64,000 bases of DNA. Source: Paractinoplanes deccanensis. GTDB lineage: Bacteria; Actinomycetota; Actinomycetes; Mycobacteriales; Micromonosporaceae. Positions 41,608 to 49,728 of this stretch are shown one piece after another (position 1 is the stretch's first letter; each line of letters opens with the position of its first letter). The position numbers and the translations under genes are program-made. The notes under the pieces are model-generated. The model searched no databases. It was not told the DNA's origin and saw only the letters and a program-made list of their open reading frames with translations. The stretch is from contig NZ_BOMI01000121.1 of the NCBI RefSeq assembly GCF_016862115.1, forward strand, positions 39,851-103,850, read 5' to 3'.

Positions 41608-42363
41608 ATGCGACGAACAATCACCGCGGCCGCTGCGGCCGCCACCTTTCTTGCCGGCCTTGCTTCTCCTGCGTCTGCGGCGGGCGCTGAGCTGGAAAGT
41701 CCCGACCTGGCCGTGGCTGCGCGCGGAAGCCACGTCTCGGCAGGGGCCGGGCAGCGGAGCCACGTCCTGCCTGGGGTCGGCCAGGAAAGCCACGTCGCGG
41801 CACGGGCCGGGCAGCGGAGCCACGTCCTGGCTGGGGCCGGGCGGGAGAGTCGCGTCTCGGCTGGGGCTGATCGGGGGAGCCGTGTCTCCGCGAATCCGGT
41901 CGTGGGTCGCGACGAGTTCGAGGGTGACGAAGGCAGTGGCTGGGTGCCCGCGCCCACCCCGCCGTTCTCGCAGGCGGCGGGGCTCACCTGTGACTTCGCG
42001 TTTCGGGCGGAGCCGGTGGTCGATGAGGTGGTGACCAAGGTTCTGCGGCGCTATCCGGACGGTTCGATTCACTGGGACGCCTACAAGGGGGCGCTCGTCG
42101 TGCGGGTGACCAACAGCGGGAACGGGCGGTCGTACGACGCCGATGTGAGCGGCAGTGCGCTGGTGGAGCACCACGCCGACGGCAGTGAGACGTGGAACGT
42201 GGTGGGGCCGGTGCTTCTCGGCGTGCGGGAGGGCGGCGGCAACATTCCGCGCGGGCTCTGGGTGATCGACGGTGTGTACCGGCTGCGGATCGCCGCGGAT
42301 GGTTATCGGACGGTCACCATGGTGCGGGGGAGCCGGGACAACGTCTGCGATCATCTGGGCTGA
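41608..42363 (+). CDS. Secreted protein with 10-residue repeats
   Basis: This 251-residue protein has a signal peptide (RRTITAAAAAATFLAGLA, cleavage likely after ASA near residue 24). Residues about 38-95 consist of six 10-residue units of the form SHV-x2-GAGQR, ending in GSRVSANPV. A folded C-terminal domain of about 120 residues follows (LTCDFAFRAEPVVDEVV... LWVIDGVYRLRIAADGYRTVTMVRG), with two cysteines likely forming a disulfide. It resembles exported beta-rich proteins of actinobacteria, but no family is recognised with confidence. The ATG at 41608 is the only start preceding a signal sequence. Confidence 0.75.
   Translation: MRRTITAAAAAATFLAGLASPASAAGAELESPDLAVAARGSHVSAGAGQRSHVLPGVGQESHVAARAGQRSHVLAGAGRESRVSAGADRGSRVSANPVVGRDEFEGDEGSGWVPAPTPPFSQAAGLTCDFAFRAEPVVDEVVTKVLRRYPDGSIHWDAYKGALVVRVTNSGNGRSYDADVSGSALVEHHADGSETWNVVGPVLLGVREGGGNIPRGLWVIDGVYRLRIAADGYRTVTMVRGSRDNVCDHLG
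41725..41890. repeat. 30-bp coding repeats (10-residue units)
   Basis: Six imperfect 30-base units encode SHVxxGAGQR-like decapeptides directly after the signal peptide of the secreted protein. Units 2 and 4 are nearly identical in DNA, pointing to recent duplication. Confidence 0.75.
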
Positions 42364-42460
42364 TCGCGCACAACTGTCTCAATCGGACATAGATGCTGGC
42401 CTTGCGGGCATCCGCGTACTTCAATGATCGGTGGTCCGGGAGCCGAGCATTGGGGCGGAA

Positions 42461-43279
42461 ATGAGCGAGCCGTACGGGTGGGTGCCGGAGGGTGTGGACG
42501 TCACCGTGCCGGATGCGTCGCGGGTGTACGACTACACGCTCGGCGGGGTGCACAACTTCGCCGTGGACAGAGAGTTCTGGCACCGGGTCGAGACGATGTT
42601 CCCGGAGGCCCGGCTCGTGGCGCGGGCGAACAGGGCGTTCCTGGGCCGGGCGGTGCGCTGGCTGAGCGAGCGGGGTGTCCGGCAGTTCCTCGACATCGGG
42701 TCGGGCATCCCGACGCTCGGCAACGTGCACGAGGTCGCCCAGGAGGCGAACCCCGAGGCGCGGGTGATGTACGTCGACATCGACCCGATCGCGGTGCAGC
42801 AGAGCCGCAGCCTGCTCAGCGGCAACCCGTACGCCAGGGTGATCGAGGCCGACCTGCGCAAGCCGGACGGGATCCTGTACCACCCCGAGGTGCTCGATCT
42901 CTTCGACTTCTCGGAGCCGGTCGCGGTGCTGACCGTGGCGGTGCTGCACTTCGTGCCCGGCGACGCGGACCCGGCCGGCATCCTGCGCCGGCTGGGTGAG
43001 CCGCTGGTGTCCGGAAGTTATCTGGTCGTCTCGCACCTCGGGCCGGAGGTGACGCCGGCGGGGCGCGCGGCGCAGGAGCGTGCCAGGCAGCTGTACGAGA
43101 AGACACCGACGCCGGTGGTCATCCGCACCCGGGAGGAGATCGCCGCGCTGGTCGGGGAGCAGTTCGAGATCGTCGAGCCGGGCGTGGTCAGCGCGACCGA
43201 GTGGCACCCCGACCCGGACGAGTCGGACGACCCGCCGCAGCCGACCGCGCTCGTCCTGGTCGCCCGGAAAAGTGACTGA
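42461..43279 (+). CDS. SAM-dependent methyltransferase, Methyltransf_19 (SAV2177-like)
   Basis: This 272-residue protein starts with the family signature DASRVYDYTLGGVHNFAVDRE. SAM-binding motif I is FLDIGSGIPTLGNVHEVAQ (near residue 77), the acidic strand-2 end is YVDIDPIAV, and motif IV follows in AVLTVAVLHFVP. It belongs to the actinobacterial DUF574/SAV2177 group, whose substrates are unknown. Its TGA overlaps the ATG of the EAL gene by one base (TGATG), suggesting coupling with a c-di-GMP enzyme. Confidence 0.88.
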   Translation: MSEPYGWVPEGVDVTVPDASRVYDYTLGGVHNFAVDREFWHRVETMFPEARLVARANRAFLGRAVRWLSERGVRQFLDIGSGIPTLGNVHEVAQEANPEARVMYVDIDPIAVQQSRSLLSGNPYARVIEADLRKPDGILYHPEVLDLFDFSEPVAVLTVAVLHFVPGDADPAGILRRLGEPLVSGSYLVVSHLGPEVTPAGRAAQERARQLYEKTPTPVVIRTREEIAALVGEQFEIVEPGVVSATEWHPDPDESDDPPQPTALVLVARKSD

Positions 43280-45015
43280 TGACCGCGAATGATCCCCTGG
43301 CGGGGATCGCCGCCGACTGGTTGCGCGGGGTGGTCGCCGCGGGCTTCGTTCCGGGGGTGCGATCGCGCGCCCGCGCCGCGCTCCGGGACCTGCTGGAGGA
43401 GTTCGTCGCCGCGGTGCGCGCGGAGCCGTTCGACCCGTCCCGGGGCGCCCGGATCGGCGCCGAGCTGGTCGACCTGCGCATGTCCGCGCCGCCGGTCATC
43501 GGGGCAACCGTTCACTTGCTCGCCGGTCGCCTCCCGGCCGCCATCGCGCCCGAGGACGCCGGTGACGGGGTGCGAGGGCGTGTCTTGGCGCTGCTCGACA
43601 CGCTCGTCACCGGCTTTGTGACAGCGCAGCGGGACGCGGCGCTGCGGGCGGCCGAGGAGATGAACCGGGCGGAGAAGATCCACTGGCGGGCGGTGCAGCT
43701 CGACCTTCAGCGGCAGCTGCAACGGGCATTGCTGCACCGGCCCGGGACCGGGCTGCCGAACGAGCAGCATCTGCGCAAGCATCTGGCGGAGGTGATCGCC
43801 GCGCGGCCGGGGGAGCGGCTCGGGCTCTGCCTGGTGAGCCTCGACCGGTACGACGAGCTCACGGACACGCTCGGCCACGAGAACGGCACGAAGCTGCTCG
43901 CCGAGGTGGGACACCGGTTGCGGCCGCTCGGGCTCCTCGCGCATCTCGCCGACGACCAGTTCGCGATCCTGGTCACCGGCACGGCCGGGGTGGACGACGT
44001 GATGAAGCTGGCCGATCGGGCGGTGCGGCTGCTGGCGCCCGACGTGCCGGTGAGCGTGGGCGTGGTGGAACGCCCGGCGGCGGGCACGGACCCGGACGGC
44101 TGGCTGCACGACTGCCGGCTGGCGCTGCGCTGGGCGCGGCAGGACGAGCGCGGCCCGGGGGTCTTCGAGCCGGGCCGCGCCGAGGACGACCGGCGGCGGC
44201 ACCGGCTGGCGGCCCTGCTGCCGGCCGCGCTGGCCGCCGGGGAGTTCACGGTGCACTACCAACCGCTGGTCCGGCTCGCCGGCCGCGCGGTGATCGGCGT
44301 CGAGGCGCTGGCCCGCTGGGACCGGCTCGGGCCGCGCCAGTTCATTCCCATCGCGGAGCGAACAGGCGTTATCCGCGAGCTCGGCCAGAACCTGCTCGAA
44401 CAGGCATGCCGTGCGGGCGCGGCCCGACCCGACCTGCGAATGAGCGTTAACATGTCGCCGGTCCAGCTCGCGGTCCCCGGCCTGGTCGCCGGGGTCGCCG
44501 ACGTGCTGCACCGCACCGGCATGCCGGCGGAGCGCCTCCAGCTGGAGATCACCGAGACGGCCGCCGTGATCGAGCACCGCGCGGTGTTGTCGCAACTCGC
44601 GGGCCTCGGCGTGCGGCTGGCCCTCGACGACTTCGGCACCGGCTATTCCAGCCTCGCCGAGTTGGTCACCCTGCCGTTCGCCGAGGTGAAGCTGGCAGCC
44701 GAGTTCCTCACGGCCCCGGCCACGGCACACACGGACCAGGCCGACGACCCTGAGGCGCCCCGCGCCTCGGACGTGCCGCACGGCGCGGCCCGCGAGAGTG
44801 GGGCCCACGTCGAGGCGACGCGGCACGGCGCGACCCGGGACAGCGCGGCGCGGATCGCAGTGGTGCGGCACGTCGTGGGGCTCTGCCACGCGCTCGGCCT
44901 GACCGTCACCGCCGAGGGGATCGAGACCGTCGAGCAGGAGAAGGCGCTGCGCGAGGCCGGCTGCGACCACGGCCAGGGCTACCTGTTCGGCCACCCGGAG
45001 CCACACCTGCCGTAG
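43279..45015 (+). CDS. Degenerate GGDEF-EAL c-di-GMP phosphodiesterase
   Basis: In this 578-residue cytoplasmic protein, residues 1-150 are helical with no membrane segment. Residues about 155-300 form a GGDEF fold whose signature is ADDQF, so it should not make c-di-GMP. Residues about 315-575 form an EAL domain retaining the key residues: EALARW, SVNMSPVQL, LEITET, LDDFGTGYSS, VKL, TAEGIE and GQGYLFG. It is therefore likely an active c-di-GMP phosphodiesterase, perhaps with the GGDEF as a GTP sensor. An insert of about 50 polar residues lies between the DDFGTGYSS strand and the last glutamate. It is coupled to the upstream methyltransferase. Confidence 0.9.
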   Translation: MTANDPLAGIAADWLRGVVAAGFVPGVRSRARAALRDLLEEFVAAVRAEPFDPSRGARIGAELVDLRMSAPPVIGATVHLLAGRLPAAIAPEDAGDGVRGRVLALLDTLVTGFVTAQRDAALRAAEEMNRAEKIHWRAVQLDLQRQLQRALLHRPGTGLPNEQHLRKHLAEVIAARPGERLGLCLVSLDRYDELTDTLGHENGTKLLAEVGHRLRPLGLLAHLADDQFAILVTGTAGVDDVMKLADRAVRLLAPDVPVSVGVVERPAAGTDPDGWLHDCRLALRWARQDERGPGVFEPGRAEDDRRRHRLAALLPAALAAGEFTVHYQPLVRLAGRAVIGVEALARWDRLGPRQFIPIAERTGVIRELGQNLLEQACRAGAARPDLRMSVNMSPVQLAVPGLVAGVADVLHRTGMPAERLQLEITETAAVIEHRAVLSQLAGLGVRLALDDFGTGYSSLAELVTLPFAEVKLAAEFLTAPATAHTDQADDPEAPRASDVPHGAARESGAHVEATRHGATRDSAARIAVVRHVVGLCHALGLTVTAEGIETVEQEKALREAGCDHGQGYLFGHPEPHLP

Positions 45016-45171
45016 GCATGGCGGCAAGAGGCGAGGAATGGGCGCTGTCCGCCATCTGACATCGGGGGCGTTTGCCGGTGGGCGGTGCTGGATCGGGAAT
45101 ATGTTGAACGCGAAATCCCGGGAAAGAAAAGCCGCGGCGAACCCATCGGAACAACGAGACAGGGAAACGCC

Positions 45172-45636
45172 ATGAAAGCTCATTCCATGCTGCGCCGCCT
45201 TGCCGTGGTGGCCTCGGCGGCCGTGCTGGTGATGGCGCCGACGACGGCGGCCAGTGCCACGAGCATCACGTTCCGCAGCGAGCTCAACCACAAGTGCCTG
45301 GAGCTGTACGCCTTCAACAACGCCAACGGCGCCGATGTCGTCACCTGGGATTGCTGGGGCGGGGCGAACCAGGGCTGGTACTGGGACGGCCAGTACATCC
45401 GCAACGCGATGAATCACAAATGCCTGGAGATCTACGGATTCAACGGCGCGAACGGCGCGAAGGTCGTGCTGTGGGACTGCTGGGGCGGCGCCAACCAGAA
45501 GTGGTACCGCGACGGCAAGCAGATCCGCAGCGTCATGAACCACAAGTGTCTGGAGATCTACGCGTTCAACGCGAACAACGGCGCCAAGGTGGTGACGTGG
45601 GACTGCTGGGGCGGCGCGAACCAGCAGTGGTACTGA
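45172..45636 (+). CDS. Secreted ricin-B (beta-trefoil) lectin
   Basis: This 154-residue protein has a signal peptide (residues 1-29, ending TTAASA). Three consecutive units of about 41 residues follow, each containing NHKCLE(L/I)YxFN and VVxWDCWGGANQxWY, the QxW repeat of ricin-type lectins. It makes one complete beta-trefoil without an attached enzyme. It should bind galactose- or mannose-type glycans outside the cell. An AGGGAAA Shine-Dalgarno precedes the ATG, and a hairpin terminator follows. Confidence 0.9.
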   Translation: MKAHSMLRRLAVVASAAVLVMAPTTAASATSITFRSELNHKCLELYAFNNANGADVVTWDCWGGANQGWYWDGQYIRNAMNHKCLEIYGFNGANGAKVVLWDCWGGANQKWYRDGKQIRSVMNHKCLEIYAFNANNGAKVVTWDCWGGANQQWY

Positions 45637-45647
45637 CCGGCCGGCGT

Positions 45648-45678
45648 GCGGGGAGGCGGCGGGAGGCCGTCTCCCCGC
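45648..45678 (+). terminator. Hairpin terminator after lectin gene
   Basis: GCGGGGAGGCGG pairs with CCGTCTCCCCGC (12 positions, one mismatch, 7-base loop), starting 12 bases after the lectin stop. Confidence 0.65.
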
Positions 45679-45798
45679 GGCGGAATCTCTGGAAGAATCA
45701 TCGACAATCCGACCGCGGCATTGACGCACGCCAATACCCAAAAGTGCATGCGGAAAACGGGGTTGCCGGTGGGCGGGCGGCGGAGGACGCTGTGCGCC

Positions 45799-46335
45799 AT
45801 GCAGCCACCCGAGACGATCGATGCCGGTGACCTGGTGCTCAGGCGCTGGGTGCCGGCGTACGCCGAAGAGGCCACCGCCGTCGTGCGCAAGTCGCTTCCG
45901 GAGCTCTCCCCGTTCATGCCGTGGGCGACCGAGGCCTACGACCTCGCCGCCTCCCGCGACTACATCGTGCGGTCGACGGCGAACTGGGACGAGGGCAAGG
46001 AGTTCAACTACGCCGTCTTCACCGCCGAGGGCGATCTGGCCGGGTCGATCGGCCTGATGAGCCGGATGGGGCCGGGCACGCTCGAGATCGGCTATTGGAT
46101 GGGCACGCCGTTCACCGGGCGCGGCTACATGACCGCGGCCGTGCGGGCGGTGACCGAGGTGGCGCTGGGCCTGCCCGGGGTGGAGCGGGTCGCCATCCGG
46201 CACGACGCGGCGAACGGTGCCTCGGCGGCCGTGGCGATCAAGGCGGGCTTCGCCGAGGTGGAGCGGGTGGAGCGCGAGCCGGAGGCGCCCGGCGAGACGG
46301 GCGTCGACGTGATCCGGGAGCGTAAGGAGCGCTGA
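45799..46335 (+). CDS. GNAT-family N-acetyltransferase (RimJ/RimL-like)
   Basis: This 178-residue GNAT protein has strands LVLRRWVPAY, IGLMSRMGPGTLEIGYWMG and the acetyl-CoA-binding motif TGRGYMTAAVRAVTEVAL. A C-terminal segment HDAANGASAAVAIKAGF is typical of RimJ/RimL. It should acetylate an amine; the target is unknown. The ATG at 45799 was preferred over the longer frame, whose N-terminus is low-complexity. It may be co-transcribed with the isochorismatase-like gene 25 bases downstream. Confidence 0.86.
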   Translation: MQPPETIDAGDLVLRRWVPAYAEEATAVVRKSLPELSPFMPWATEAYDLAASRDYIVRSTANWDEGKEFNYAVFTAEGDLAGSIGLMSRMGPGTLEIGYWMGTPFTGRGYMTAAVRAVTEVALGLPGVERVAIRHDAANGASAAVAIKAGFAEVERVEREPEAPGETGVDVIRERKER

Positions 46336-46360
46336 CCAAGCGACCCGTTACTATGCGGGC

Positions 46361-46909
46361 ATGAGCACGCTGGGACGGCAGGGGCGCGACGGCGTCCTGG
46401 TGATCGACATGCAGGTGGGCGTCCTGAGGGACTGCCAGGACCGGGACGCGGTGCTCGGGCGCACCGCGGTGCTGGTCGAGCGGGCGCGGGCCGCCGGCAA
46501 GCCGGTCATCTGGATCCAGCACGAGGGCGCCGGCCTCGACCGCGACAGCGACGCCTGGCGTCTCGCGGAGCCGCTCAGCCCGGCCGAGGGCGAGCCGGTG
46601 GTCGCCAAGACCTTCCGCGACGCCTTCGCCGCGACCGCGCTGGAGCAGACGCTCGCCCGCCTGGGCGTCGACCACCTCATCGTCGCCGGGGCGCAGTCCG
46701 ACTTCTGCGTCCGGGCGACGACCCAGCGCGCCGCCGCGGAGGGCTACGACGTCACTCTGGTCGCCGACTGCCACACCACCGAGGACGCGGAGCACGACGG
46801 CGTGCGCATCGGGGCGGCGCAGATCGTCGCGCACAACAACCTGTGGCTGTCGACGCTGCGCTACCCGGGCCAGTCGTTCGCGACCGTGAAGCACGACGAG
46901 GTCGCCTGA
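46361..46909 (+). CDS. Isochorismatase-like cysteine hydrolase
   Basis: This 182-residue isochorismatase-fold enzyme has the complete triad D16 (VLVIDMQVG), K83 (VVAKTFRDAF) and C116 (GAQSDFCVRATT). Such enzymes hydrolyse amides or enol ethers, for example nicotinamide, isochorismate or N-carbamoylsarcosine; this member's substrate is undetermined. It contrasts with the other isochorismatase-like protein of the window (21203), where the lysine is an arginine. It lies directly after the acetyltransferase gene. Confidence 0.88.
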   Translation: MSTLGRQGRDGVLVIDMQVGVLRDCQDRDAVLGRTAVLVERARAAGKPVIWIQHEGAGLDRDSDAWRLAEPLSPAEGEPVVAKTFRDAFAATALEQTLARLGVDHLIVAGAQSDFCVRATTQRAAAEGYDVTLVADCHTTEDAEHDGVRIGAAQIVAHNNLWLSTLRYPGQSFATVKHDEVA

Positions 46910-47038
46910 GGCGGGCGGCCCGGCGGCCGAGCGAGATCGGCGACCCCGGAAAAATCGGCTGAGTCAGGTGGGCGAAGGCGCTCAGGGACCGAGAAACGCG
47001 GCCGAACAGGGCAATGAGCCCTACAACGGGAGGTCGGG

Positions 47039-48097
47039 ATGCTCAGGCGCTGCGCGACGGCGATCGCCGCCGTACTGCTGGCGGGGGTGACCGCCTGCGC
47101 CGGCGACGACATCGAGATGGCCGCCGCGCCCGATCCGGGCACGGTCGGGATCGCGCTGCCGACCAAGGACAGCGCGCGGTGGATCGCCGACGGCGACAAC
47201 ATGGTCAAACAGTTCGAGGCCCTCGGCTACAAGGTCAACATGCAGTACGCGGACAACGACGTCGGCACGCAGCAGGACCAGCTCGACGCGATGATCGCCG
47301 AGGGCGACCGCGCGCTGGTCATCGGCTCGATCGACGGCACACAGCTCAAGACGCAGCTGGCGAACGCGCACGACAAGGGCATCCCGGTCATCGCGTACGA
47401 CCGGCTGATCCGCGAGTCGGCGAACGTCGACTACTACGCCAGCTTCGACAACTTCAAGGTCGGTGTGCTCCAGGGGCAGACGATCGTCAAGCATCTGGGC
47501 CTCGCCAAGGCAAGCCGCACGTACGACATCGAGCTGTTCGCGGGGTCGGCCGACGACAACAACGCCCGGTTCTTCTTCAACGGCGCGATGAGCGTGCTCA
47601 ACCCGTACCTCAAGAAGGGCACTTTGCGGGTGCCCAGCGGCCAGACCCAGTTCGCCCAGGTGACCACGGCCCAGTGGGACGGCGCGATCGCCGCCACCCG
47701 GATGGCGAAGCTGCTGAGCGCCGGCAGCAACCCCGACGCGGTCCTTTCGCCGTACGACGGCATCTCGCGCGGCATCATCGAGACCATCCAGAAACGCGGC
47801 AAGAAGGTGCCTGTGGTCACCGGGCAGGACGCCGAGCTCGACTCGGTCAAGCTGATCAACTCGGGCGTGCAGACCCAGACGGTCTACAAGGACACCCGTG
47901 AGCTGGCCAAGGTGACCGTGCAGATGACCGACCGGGTGCTCTCCGGCGAGACCCCCGAGATCAACGACAACAAGACGTACGCGAACGGGGTCAAGGTCGT
48001 GCCCGCGTTCCTGCTCCAGCCCGTCAGCGTCGAGAAGGCCAACCTCAAGACGGTCCTGATCGACGGTGGATACTACAAGGAATCGGACCTGGCGTGA
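47039..48097 (+). CDS. Sugar-binding lipoprotein (periplasmic-binding type I)
   Basis: This 352-residue exported protein has a lipoprotein signal (lipobox VTAC, C20). A type I sugar-binding fold (VGIALPTKDSARWIADGDNM... QDAELDSVKLINSG) like xylose/ribose or ChvE-type binding proteins follows. Its stop overlaps the chemoreceptor start (GTGA), and no ABC permease or ATPase gene follows. It may therefore feed a ligand signal to the chemoreceptor instead of, or besides, a transporter. The ATG follows GGGAGG at a good distance. Confidence 0.88.
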   Translation: MLRRCATAIAAVLLAGVTACAGDDIEMAAAPDPGTVGIALPTKDSARWIADGDNMVKQFEALGYKVNMQYADNDVGTQQDQLDAMIAEGDRALVIGSIDGTQLKTQLANAHDKGIPVIAYDRLIRESANVDYYASFDNFKVGVLQGQTIVKHLGLAKASRTYDIELFAGSADDNNARFFFNGAMSVLNPYLKKGTLRVPSGQTQFAQVTTAQWDGAIAATRMAKLLSAGSNPDAVLSPYDGISRGIIETIQKRGKKVPVVTGQDAELDSVKLINSGVQTQTVYKDTRELAKVTVQMTDRVLSGETPEINDNKTYANGVKVVPAFLLQPVSVEKANLKTVLIDGGYYKESDLA

Positions 48098-49686
48098 GCC
48101 GCATGCAGACGAGGATCGCGGCAGCGTTCCTCGACCGACCCGTCGCGGTCAAACTCACCGGCCTGGTGGTGATCAGCATTCTCGGCCTGATCACGTGTCT
48201 CGCCGTGAGCACCTGGTCGTCGTCGCAGGCCAACAGCACCGCCGAGCGCCTGCAGCGACTCAACCTCGCCGGCACGTACGTGCTGCAGCTCAACCGCATG
48301 GCCAGCGAGCTCAAGTCCAGCGGCCTCGAGGCGATCGTGCGCGAGAACCCGGCCGACGAGCAGGACAAGCTCGAGGACCAGATCAAGCAGACCGAGGCGC
48401 TGCTCACCGACCTGGCCGCCGTCGACCTGCCCGCGGCGCAGGCCACGACCGTGGCGAAGCTGAGCGAGGTCTACACCGAGTACATGGCGGTCATCGACCG
48501 GTACGTCGCGGGCGCCGTGAACGACCCGTCGACGGCCCGCCTCGGCTGGGCGCAGATCGGCGTCGACAACTACCTCGTGTCGGCCGTGCTGGAGAACGCG
48601 CGCGACGAGTTCGCGCGGGTCGTCGCCGCCGCCGAGGAGTCCTCCGCGGCCCAGCGCGCCAACGGCAACCACCTGATGTGGGCGGCGGTCGGCCTGGCCG
48701 CGCTCGTCGTCATCGGGCTTGCCTGGATCGTGGTGCTGTCGGTCACCAAGCCGCTCGTGCGGGTGCGCCGCGCCCTGCAGGGACTGGCGCGCGGCGACCT
48801 GACCGTCACGGCCGACGTGACCACCCGCGACGAGGTCGGCCTGATGGCCCACGACCTCGACACCGCGCTGGCCGACCTGCGGCGCGTGGTGAGCGAGGTG
48901 ACCGGCGCGGCCGGCGAGGTGTCGGGCGCCTCCGAGCGGATGTCGTCGACCTCGGAGTCGATGAGCGGCGCGATCGCCGAGACCGCCCGGCAGAGCGAGC
49001 TGGTCGCCGAGACCGCCTCGGTGGTGTCGCACAACGTGCAGACGGTGGCCGCCGGCGCCGAGGAGATGGGCGTGGCCATCACCGAGATCGCGCACAGCGC
49101 CGCCGAGGCCGCCCGGGTGGCCAACCAGGCGGTCTCGATCGCCGAGCGCACCACGCAGCAGGTCGGCAAGCTCGGCGACTCGAGCGCCGAGATCGCCACC
49201 GTGATCCGGGTGATCACCTCGATCGCCGAGCAGACCAACCTGCTCGCGCTCAACGCCACCATCGAGGCCGCCCGCGCCGGCGAGAGCGGCAAGGGCTTCG
49301 CCGTGGTCGCCGGCGAGGTCAAGGAGCTGGCCCAGGAGACCGCCCGCGCCACCGAGGACATCTCGGCCCGGGTGCAGCAGATCCAGGCCGACACGGCCGG
49401 CGCGGTCGAGGCGATCAGCGAGATCACCTCGGTCATCACCCAGATCAACGACTTCCAGACCACGATCGCCAGCGCGGTCGAGGAGCAGACCGCCACCACC
49501 TCCGAGATGAACCGCGGCGTCGCGGCGGCCGCCGAGGGCGTCGGCGGCATCGCCGCGAACATCGACGGCCTGGCCGGCTCGTCGCGCGTCACCAACGAGG
49601 GCGTCGCCCAGTCGCGCGACGCGGTCACCGAGCTCACCGAGACGGCGCGAAGGCTGCAGACCCTGGTCGGCCACTTCCGCGTCTGA
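48094..49686 (+). CDS. Methyl-accepting chemotaxis protein
   Basis: This 530-residue receptor has TM1 (LTGLVVISILGLITCLAVST) near residues 22-42 and an extracytoplasmic four-helix bundle of about 140 residues. TM2 (LMWAAVGLAALVVIGLAWIVVL) is near residues 190-212. A HAMP domain follows (TKPLVRVRRALQGLARGDLTV). The cytoplasmic signalling tip is SIAEQTNLLALNATIEAARAG... FAVVAGEVKELA. It controls CheA and flagellar motors, supporting a motile organism. The GTG start overlaps the sugar-binding lipoprotein's stop. The pair suggests sugar chemotaxis through a binding protein. Confidence 0.94.
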   Translation: MSRMQTRIAAAFLDRPVAVKLTGLVVISILGLITCLAVSTWSSSQANSTAERLQRLNLAGTYVLQLNRMASELKSSGLEAIVRENPADEQDKLEDQIKQTEALLTDLAAVDLPAAQATTVAKLSEVYTEYMAVIDRYVAGAVNDPSTARLGWAQIGVDNYLVSAVLENARDEFARVVAAAEESSAAQRANGNHLMWAAVGLAALVVIGLAWIVVLSVTKPLVRVRRALQGLARGDLTVTADVTTRDEVGLMAHDLDTALADLRRVVSEVTGAAGEVSGASERMSSTSESMSGAIAETARQSELVAETASVVSHNVQTVAAGAEEMGVAITEIAHSAAEAARVANQAVSIAERTTQQVGKLGDSSAEIATVIRVITSIAEQTNLLALNATIEAARAGESGKGFAVVAGEVKELAQETARATEDISARVQQIQADTAGAVEAISEITSVITQINDFQTTIASAVEEQTATTSEMNRGVAAAAEGVGGIAANIDGLAGSSRVTNEGVAQSRDAVTELTETARRLQTLVGHFRV

Positions 49687-49728
49687 AGCGGCCCACGCCC
49701 GCGGTGAACCCGCCACCCCCGGGGAGGT

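Noticed and set aside
43279..45015. Active diguanylate cyclase
   Set aside because: The GGDEF signature is ADDQF and the inhibitory-site pattern is absent; only the EAL half looks catalytic.
45799..49686. Complete sugar ABC transporter around the binding lipoprotein
   Set aside because: No permease or ATPase gene exists on either side; the following genes are a chemoreceptor and a CoA ligase.
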